A stretch of 11,293 nucleotides of DNA. It comes from Candidatus Anderseniibacteriota bacterium. Its GTDB lineage: Bacteria > Patescibacteriota > Andersenbacteria > UBA10190. A program made the translations under genes and the position numbers. This document shows positions 7,258 through 11,293 of this stretch, piece by piece (positions within the stretch are counted from its first letter, which is position 1; each line of letters opens with the position of its first letter). The stretch spans positions 1 through 11,293 of the forward strand of contig QIFI01000089.1 of the NCBI GenBank assembly GCA_003229735.1, written 5' to 3'. Under the pieces are notes generated by a model. That model was not told the DNA's origin and ran no database searches. It saw only the letters and a program-made list of their open reading frames with translations.

Positions 7258-9246
7258 TTACTTAAAATCGTTAGGATTATCCACATAACGACTTACTCGA
7301 CCAAAGGGCTTATAAGGTACTCCTCCGCCTTCCATAAACTTTGGGAAAAACTCCACGAATTGCAGACGTCCCGAATGAATAAAAGCGCCCAAAGTATTTA
7401 TTCCCAGATTGAAAGTATGCCCCACCAGCAGTACCACTATGGCCAATAACCAGCCCACTCCCGGAATGCTATCCACCACCATCGATCCCAGCAGGTTAAC
7501 CACCAAGGCAATAATTCCCGTCGCCAACCCCAAAGCCAACAGCCGGGAATAACTTAACACGTCACTCAAGAAATTCAACAATCCATACAAACTTAATATT
7601 CCCGCTCCCACCTTCAATATCGGATTCTTGTGCTGTCTGCCCTGGGTCAGAATAAGTACTCCGGCATTGCCCAGAACCAGCCATTTTAATAATTCCGAAT
7701 ATGGTGCCCATAATATCCCCCGAGTGCTGGCCGTCCACAGCAGTATCGTAACAATCATAGTTATCCAGGCCGCGTCATCAAAGGCCACCGCCGCGAAATC
7801 CTTTTTCCGCCAATCATCATATCCTTTAATCATCCAGGCGAATAACAACTGGATGATTCCCACCGCGAATGCCACCAATAACAAGGTCATGGGCTGTTGA
7901 ATCGGGTCAATTAGTTTAACCGACAGCAGGACATCCTTAATCGTGCTGGCCGGTAGCTTCTCCAGGCTGATTCCAAACCACCCGCCGGTTAAGGCGCCGA
8001 ATATAGCCGTCGATAGACCGCCGTAATATAACAGCCGCACCATCTTTTTCATGCCTTTTTTCAACCGGAAGAATTTTTCCGCCGCCCACATCACCAGCAT
8101 CATAATAATTCCATAGCCCGCGTCCGTCAGGGCCAGGCCAAACGCCACCAGGAAAAATAATGACAAAGCCGGAGTCGGGTCCAGCTCCGAATATCGCGGT
8201 TTACCATAAATATCCGTCACCGCCTCAAATGGCTCCACCAAAGCGGAATTTTTGAAGGCTACCGGCGGCACTTCATCTTTGTTAAAATCCACTTCTTCAA
8301 TACAGCTGGCCGGAAAATCCTTGCTTAAACTTGCCTCAATCGCCGCCAACATTCTCTTCGGCACCCAGCCGCCGATTACCACCGACCAGGGCAGCAGCGC
8401 CGCCTGCCGCTCTGCTGTAAATCTCTCCTGATCATGCAATATCGCGTCATAGGCCATCCGCAATTTATCTTCCAGTTTTATAAATCTACTGGCTGATTTA
8501 AGTTTAGCCTTATAACTTTTATCAATATTTTCTATCTCCTCTGTCAATAATCGTATCTGCTTATTAATAGTCACCTCCGGCGGAATATCAAGACTCACCA
8601 TATCAGCATTGGTCTTAGCCATAGTCGCCGCCACTTTTTGCTCATGCTCTCGATGATAAATCAGCTCCACGTAAACCATCCCCCTCTTCTTATCGGCATC
8701 GCGGCGAATATCCCGCGCCACCACGGTCGGAATCTCTTGCAGCATCTTCTTGACTAATATCTCCTCCCTGGTGCTGACTGTAAATAAAGCATACTTAGCC
8801 CAGGTCGTCCCTTTCAGATCCTGCCCCGTGATATCCATTTCCCGCCAGGGCCATAAAGTTTTTAACTCCCCGCTCAATTCCTGTTTTCTGGCCGTGAATT
8901 CTGCCAGCTCATCGCTTAAGTTTCTAATCTCCACCAGCAAGTCATCCAATTCCAGCGATTCCATATTCTTTACCAACTGCTCCAATGTCGCCATCGGCTT
9001 ACCGGCGAACATATTTTTCCAGGACTTTTTCTCAATGACATGCGTCTCGGCCTTAATCCTCTCAATAAATTCCAGCCCCAACTGTAATTGAGCCAACCGG
9101 TGTTCATAATTGGATGTCCCGGCTTCCTGATCTTTAGTTACCAGCGGCGTCAAATGCAAAACTTCCTTCTCCTGCAGCCACTTCATCAACTCTTCTCGTT
9201 GAGAAACCGCCACTCCAATCTGCACTTTTGTCATTTCAGAAATCAT
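7258..9246 (-). CDS. atpI: V-type ATP synthase/ATPase subunit I
   Basis: Membrane stator subunit (homologue of eukaryotic subunit a) that holds the two half-channels for the coupling ion and anchors the peripheral stalks. 662 residues, typical. Residues 1-355 are the cytoplasmic arm with coiled-coil stretches (about 50-130 and 228-285). Residues about 358-625 contain seven or eight membrane helices. The essential arginine that meets the K glutamate is R568 in SYSRLLALGLATG. The conserved C-terminal block GHTFNLGINTLGAFIHSGRL then RLQFVEFFPKFMEGGG runs from 609 to 641, with R627 a second conserved arginine. ATG at 9246 has only a weak AGAG upstream. It lies 32 bp behind subunit H and 40 bp before K. 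Confidence 0.97.
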   Translation of the reverse strand: MISEMTKVQIGVAVSQREELMKWLQEKEVLHLTPLVTKDQEAGTSNYEHRLAQLQLGLEFIERIKAETHVIEKKSWKNMFAGKPMATLEQLVKNMESLELDDLLVEIRNLSDELAEFTARKQELSGELKTLWPWREMDITGQDLKGTTWAKYALFTVSTREEILVKKMLQEIPTVVARDIRRDADKKRGMVYVELIYHREHEQKVAATMAKTNADMVSLDIPPEVTINKQIRLLTEEIENIDKSYKAKLKSASRFIKLEDKLRMAYDAILHDQERFTAERQAALLPWSVVIGGWVPKRMLAAIEASLSKDFPASCIEEVDFNKDEVPPVAFKNSALVEPFEAVTDIYGKPRYSELDPTPALSLFFLVAFGLALTDAGYGIIMMLVMWAAEKFFRLKKGMKKMVRLLYYGGLSTAIFGALTGGWFGISLEKLPASTIKDVLLSVKLIDPIQQPMTLLLVAFAVGIIQLLFAWMIKGYDDWRKKDFAAVAFDDAAWITMIVTILLWTASTRGILWAPYSELLKWLVLGNAGVLILTQGRQHKNPILKVGAGILSLYGLLNFLSDVLSYSRLLALGLATGIIALVVNLLGSMVVDSIPGVGWLLAIVVLLVGHTFNLGINTLGAFIHSGRLQFVEFFPKFMEGGGVPYKPFGRVSRYVDNPNDFK

Positions 9247-9278
9247 TGAAACTCTTTAAATTATCTTTATCCATTTAC

Positions 9279-9605
9279 TTAGTTGGCGCCCAAATATTCA
9301 CTGCTAAAAATATCAACAGCCTTCTCCACCGCCCGGGATCGATTACTATCCGCACTTTCATGCACTCTTCTCACTGATGCTTCCTCGTCCTGTTTTAGCC
9401 GGTTAATCTCCTCCTTGGCTTTTTTTACTTCCTCACCGACAATAGATTCCGCTCGGGCCTCCGCCTGCCCGCGAATATCATCCAGAGTCTTTTCTTCGCC
9501 TTCCGTGATTTCCGCCACTCGCCGCTGACTCTCCAATTCCACCGCTTGAATTCGCTCCTCCGCCTCTTCTTCAATTTTACGCACTTTATTTAATAGAGAT
9601 TCCAT
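9279..9605 (-). CDS. ahaH: V-type ATP synthase/ATPase subunit H (peripheral stalk, AhaH-like)
   Basis: Small coiled-coil subunit that pairs with E in the peripheral stalks (named NtpF in Enterococcus, AhaH in archaea; often called G or H). 108 residues, usual length about 100-110. Residues 1-95 are one continuous charged helix with strong E/K/R periodicity (EEEAEERIQAVELESQRRVA; EEVKKAKEEINRLKQDEE), followed by a short tail, AVDIFSSEYLGAN. Low sequence complexity makes homology weak in itself; the call rests on size, coiled-coil character and first place in the operon ahead of subunit I. ATG at 9605. The leader carries a perfect sigma70-type promoter and a terminator-like hairpin, so expression of the whole operon may be set here. 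Confidence 0.88.
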   Translation of the reverse strand: MESLLNKVRKIEEEAEERIQAVELESQRRVAEITEGEEKTLDDIRGQAEARAESIVGEEVKKAKEEINRLKQDEEASVRRVHESADSNRSRAVEKAVDIFSSEYLGAN

Positions 9606-9634
9606 TATTCAATATCATTATTATTCGTTTAATT

Positions 9635-9667
9635 AAAAAACCCGCTAATCAGCGAGTCACCTTTTTT
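9635..9667 (-). terminator. Terminator-like hairpin in the operon leader (possible attenuator)
   Basis: On the minus strand ACTCGCT pairs with AGCGGGT (plus 9651-9657 and 9640-9646, one G-U pair) around the loop GATT, followed directly by six T (9640-9635), the form of an intrinsic terminator. An A tract in front (complement of 9662-9667) could extend the stem. It begins about 20 nt downstream of the predicted start site and ends 30 nt before the ATG of subunit H, so it would act inside the operon's own leader. The alternative is a leftover terminator of an upstream unit, but no minus-strand gene ends just before it. Confidence 0.65.
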
Positions 9668-9683
9668 AAACCTAATTTGCCCC

Positions 9684-9712
9684 ATTATATTCGTCTACCC
9701 GACACATGTCAA
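9684..9712 (-). promoter_or_regulatory. Consensus sigma70 promoter of the V-type ATPase operon
   Basis: The minus strand reads TTGACA (9712-9707), a spacer of exactly 17 bases (9706-9690), then TATAAT (9689-9684). Both hexamers match the housekeeping consensus perfectly with optimal spacing. Transcription would begin near 9677, giving a leader of about 70 nt before the ATG of subunit H. A short inverted repeat GACA-N2-TGTC (9701-9710) overlaps the -35 box and could be an operator, but it is too short to insist on. Confidence 0.85.
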
Positions 9713-9774
9713 TATCTAGCGTTATTGCTATTATCTCAAACTGTGTTCTAATACAGACATTCATGCCAAGAATC

Positions 9775-9814
9775 GTCATTGCGAGGAGGTCTATATGGCC
9801 CACCTGCCAATCTC
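9775..9814. repeat. Interspersed-repeat-like motif (CATTGCGAGGAG ... GCCAATCTC)
   Basis: GTCATTGCGAGGAG (9775-9788) and CTGCCAATCTC (9804-9814) resemble the two halves of a widespread bacterial intergenic repeat of the form GTCATTGCGAGGAG...GCAATCTC. Recognition is from memory; copy number cannot be tested here. Apart from this motif I see nothing coding in 9713-9840. A 30-codon minus-strand frame there overlaps the promoter and is not convincing. Confidence 0.4.
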
Positions 9815-9840
9815 TCTCAATCAATAAAAGGCATTATTCA

Positions 9841-10035
9841 AGAGCCCGTTAAATAACCCATTGTCGTAACGAAATTTTCATGGCCTGAGATCAAAAATTT
9901 GTAAAATGAGAAGAAGTAATACTATTACTTGTCCATGGAATGCGACGCACCTCAGTGCTAGTGCCGGCGCCCGGCCGACGCACCGCAGTGCTAGTGCCAA
10001 GAGGCCAGTCGGCAAGAGGTTATTTAACGGGCTCT
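9841..10035. mobile_element. MITE-like element with 18-bp perfect terminal inverted repeats
   Basis: AGAGCCCGTTAAATAACC (9841-9858) is repeated as its exact reverse complement at 10018-10035, bounding 195 bp with no transposase frame. Inside are a perfect palindrome, AAGTAATA-C-TATTACTT (9914-9930), and a 23-bp direct repeat with one mismatch (9943-9965 and 9976-9998, period 33). Each copy contains a GCAC-N4-GTGC hairpin (9947-9958, 9980-9991). A possible 4-bp target duplication AAGA lies at the outer end of the left repeat (9839-9842) and just outside the right one (10036-10039), though the left copy overlaps the inverted repeat. This is the form of a non-autonomous miniature transposable element. 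The parent family was not recognised. Confidence 0.75.
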
Positions 10036-10150
10036 AAGACATCCATCGATCAATTAAAAACAACCCCATTATCCCAATCAACAGCCATATTTGCGCTTTT
10101 AGCCGCATCACATTATCCCATCTTTCTTCCTGTCTGGATTCTTTTACCAT
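10034..10150 (-). CDS. Possible small single-pass membrane protein
   Basis: A 38-residue frame from ATG 10150 to TAG at 10036-10034. The N-terminal half is charged (MVKESRQEERWDNVMRLK), followed by a hydrophobic segment at about 20-33 (IWLLIGIMGLFLI) and a short DRWMS end. This reads as a cytoplasmic amphipathic start plus one membrane helix. The stop codon is formed where the MITE-like element begins; if the element were removed with one TCTT copy kept, the frame would meet TGA at the same codon, so the insertion need not have truncated it. There is no ribosome site, but most genes here lack one. I do not recognise a family. It may be a chance frame. Confidence 0.4.
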   Translation of the reverse strand: MVKESRQEERWDNVMRLKAQIWLLIGIMGLFLIDRWMS

Positions 10151-10165
10151 GTTGTAGATTGGTTT

Positions 10166-10206
10166 ATCTTGAGCGAAATCGAAAGATGCATAGGGGGCGA
10201 AAGATG
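10166..10206. repeat. Interspersed-repeat-like motif (CTTGAGCGAAATCGAAAGAT)
   Basis: ATCTTGAGCGAAATCGAAAGAT-type sequence at 10166-10187 has ATCTT/AAGAT ends and an inner CGA/TCG pair, with a second GCGAAAGAT at 10198-10206. It resembles the common intergenic repeat of the CTTCGACTTCGCTCAGG kind found in many bacteria. This is recognition by eye only. The surrounding 10151-10239 shows no gene. Confidence 0.35.
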
Positions 10207-10239
10207 GTTAAGTTATTTTTTTGCAGTGCCTACACATCA

Positions 10240-10266
10240 TAACACGGGCTTTACAAGCCCGTGTTA
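10240..10266 (-). terminator. Perfect 12-bp hairpin behind the 22-residue-repeat gene
   Basis: TAACACGGGCTT (10240-10251) pairs perfectly with AAGCCCGTGTTA (10255-10266) around three bases. It begins 16 nt after the stop of the minus-strand repeat-protein gene, where a terminator is expected. There is no T tract directly after it on either strand, so it may instead protect an mRNA end or be an interspersed palindrome. Confidence 0.5.
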
Positions 10267-10282
10267 TCCTCCAATTTTTCCG

Positions 10283-10840
10283 TTAAAGCTTGGCGATGAC
10301 TTCCTTGGCCCCATCTACTGAAGCTCCCAATACATCCTTTACTGCCGTCACAGATTCCTCGCTCACTGCGCCCGCCGCTTCAATAGCCCCGGTCACCGCG
10401 TTAGTAGTCGCCGCTCCCACGTCGCCTCCCACTTCAACCGTTGCTTTAATAGCCGCCTGCACTGATTTTACCGCCGCCTCACCAACGTCACCTCCTACGT
10501 CAACCGTACCGGTTACCGCCGCGGACACAGCGTCTTTTACTACACCAATCACGTCTCCCCCGGCTTCTGATACCCCTTTTAATGTTCCTCCCACTACCGC
10601 GCCCGTCGCCTCCGCGCCGGCTGAACCTACTTCCCCAGTTCCCTGGATCGCCCCCACCACTACATCGCGCACATTGCTCACTGCCGCAGTAGTCACGTCT
10701 CCCGCGCCATCCAGCAATGACACCACGTCTCCCCGCACCGTATCAAACAAAGTATCATATACTTCGTCTACTCCTTTAAGCACGCCTACTACTAAATCTT
10801 TTATTTTATTGCCCGCTTCCCCTAAAATACTATCTGACAT
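10283..10840 (-). CDS. Protein of eight 22-residue repeats, function unknown
   Basis: A 185-residue Val/Ala/Gly-rich acidic protein with no signal peptide or clear membrane helix. After MSDSI, residues 6-181 divide without gap into eight 22-residue units: 6-27, 28-49, 50-71, 72-93, 94-115, 116-137, 138-159 and 160-181, followed by IAKL. Shared positions within a unit are Val at 12 (seven of eight), a branched hydrophobic at 16, Gly or Ala at 18, and Val at 22. KD or RD at 9-10 occurs in four units, and units 5-7 begin GGDV. A 22-residue period (2 x 11) is typical of amphipathic 11/3 helices as in apolipoproteins and synuclein, so a lipid- or surface-binding helical rod is one possibility, but that is inference. 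It has its own promoter between it and the upstream DUF4870 gene. No family recognised. ATG at 10840, no Shine-Dalgarno site. Confidence 0.8.
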   Translation of the reverse strand: MSDSILGEAGNKIKDLVVGVLKGVDEVYDTLFDTVRGDVVSLLDGAGDVTTAAVSNVRDVVVGAIQGTGEVGSAGAEATGAVVGGTLKGVSEAGGDVIGVVKDAVSAAVTGTVDVGGDVGEAAVKSVQAAIKATVEVGGDVGAATTNAVTGAIEAAGAVSEESVTAVKDVLGASVDGAKEVIAKL

Positions 10841-10895
10841 ATTTTTTACTTTAAGTTAATTATTATTTAATTAGTTATCCACCATCTACCCTTTC

Positions 10896-10922
10896 ATTCT
10901 ACCACACCACCCAAATTGTCAA
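10896..10922 (-). promoter_or_regulatory. Sigma70-type promoter of the 22-residue-repeat gene
   Basis: The minus strand reads TTGACA (10922-10917), 15 bases, then TAGAAT (10901-10896), preceded by TGG so that it also fits an extended -10 (TGn). The spacer is short, but the perfect -35 and extended -10 make it credible. It starts 6 bp after the stop of the DUF4870 gene and would give a leader of about 50 nt before the ATG at 10840. Confidence 0.6.
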
Positions 10923-10928
10923 CCATAA

Positions 10929-11291
10929 TCATTTTATCAAATGCCACCTTCCGATCAACGGCAAATCCTTGCTTATATTTTTAGATACATTAATAATTCC
11001 GATTACCATCAACACAATTCCCGTTATATACACAATTGGGTACAATAGAATTCCAATCAGTATCACCGTCGATAGGCTGGCTACAACTTGCCCGATAATC
11101 CAGAACAACAGCAGGTTTAATTGCTGGCCGGCATGGAATCGAGCGAACTGATCATTTTTGGCATCAGTAATTAACGGAATAAAAAACAAAAACGGGAATA
11201 TATATCCCAATATTGCCATTATTTTATTCGTATCATTATTAGCCGTCGGATTAGCTTCGTTTGTGTTGGCCTCCTCCGTTGGCGCCGGCAT
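10929..11291 (-). CDS. DUF4870 small membrane protein
   Basis: A 120-residue protein with a polar N-terminal tail (1-22, rich in N, T, E, A) and three hydrophobic segments (about 24-41, 57-79, 80-102). Between the first two lies FARFHAGQQLNLLLF (49-63), the recognisable core of the DUF4870 family, small membrane proteins of unknown function common in bacteria. ATG at 11291 is two bases from the window edge and gives a plausible complete protein, but an upstream start beyond the window cannot be excluded. TGA stop at 10931-10929. No terminator is seen before the promoter of the next gene, so read-through into the 22-residue-repeat gene is possible. Confidence 0.8.
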   Translation of the reverse strand: MPAPTEEANTNEANPTANNDTNKIMAILGYIFPFLFFIPLITDAKNDQFARFHAGQQLNLLLFWIIGQVVASLSTVILIGILLYPIVYITGIVLMVIGIINVSKNISKDLPLIGRWHLIK

Positions 11292-11293
11292 AT

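Noticed and set aside
9741..9756. CTGT-N8-ACAG, the pattern of an E. coli LexA box
   Set aside because: Only the outer eight bases match, the middle is not the usual AT-alternating core, and the site is about 29 bp upstream of the -35 box. One chance match in a window this size is not surprising.
9673..9765. 30-codon minus-strand frame (MNVCIRTQ...) across the operon promoter
   Set aside because: It overlaps both promoter hexamers and the predicted transcription start, and shows no plausible protein features.
9841..10035. Possible CRISPR-like array from the 23-bp repeats
   Set aside because: Only two copies, a 10-bp spacer and no cas genes. It is better explained as internal structure of the MITE-like element.
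9940..10242. Plus-strand 100-residue open frame with an RRTxVLVP repeat
   Set aside because: It begins inside the MITE-like element, and its internal repeat is simply the 33-bp direct repeat read in frame. It then crosses the inverted repeat and the motifs beyond, with no family resemblance.
10290..10859. Plus-strand 189-residue Thr/Ser/Pro/Ala-rich open frame
   Set aside because: It is the antisense shadow of the 22-residue-repeat gene; the repetitive codons keep the other strand open. The minus-strand frame has the promoter, downstream hairpin and regular protein repeat.

Overview
The window is dominated by one complete V/A-type (rotary) ATPase operon on the minus strand. It reads right to left in the order H (9605-9279), I, K, E, C, F, A, B, D (ending at 893). 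This is the gene order known from Enterococcus ntp and clostridial operons. All subunits needed for a working enzyme are present and none is visibly broken: A3B3 catalytic head, D/F rotor shaft, C coupler, E/H peripheral stalks, stator subunit I and proteolipid ring K. The K subunit keeps the full set of ligands that bind Na+ in E. hirae NtpK, so a Na+-coupled enzyme is the best guess.

The organism is a bacterium. No rRNA or other marker gene is present, so placement is inference only. Mixed base composition, near absence of canonical Shine-Dalgarno sites, AT-rich heptameric spacers, a V-type ATPase and a DUF4870 protein would fit a Patescibacteria/CPR-like genome, but I hold this loosely.

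Region by region: 1-87 holds a terminator for a plus-strand gene left of the window. 88-765 is an AT-rich DUF3800 gene (minus). 864-890 is the terminator of the ATPase operon. 893-9605 is the operon. Two of its gaps are unusual: the A-B gap (2978-3119) carries a duplicated copy of the atpB start plus two strong hairpins, and the B-D gap (1514-1570) is built almost entirely of 7-bp repeats. 9606-9712 holds a consensus-perfect sigma70 promoter followed at once by an intrinsic-terminator-like hairpin, so the operon may be controlled by attenuation.

9713-10282 is a repeat-rich spacer. It contains interspersed-repeat motifs, a 195-bp MITE-like element with 18-bp perfect inverted repeats, a possible 38-residue membrane-protein gene, and a perfect 12-bp hairpin. 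10283-10840 encodes a protein made of eight uninterrupted 22-residue repeats, with its own promoter. 10929-11291 is a small DUF4870 membrane protein at the right edge. I see no CRISPR array, tRNA, rRNA or intact transposase. I do not see an obviously new multi-gene system; the novelty is in regulatory and repeat structure and in the 22-residue-repeat protein.
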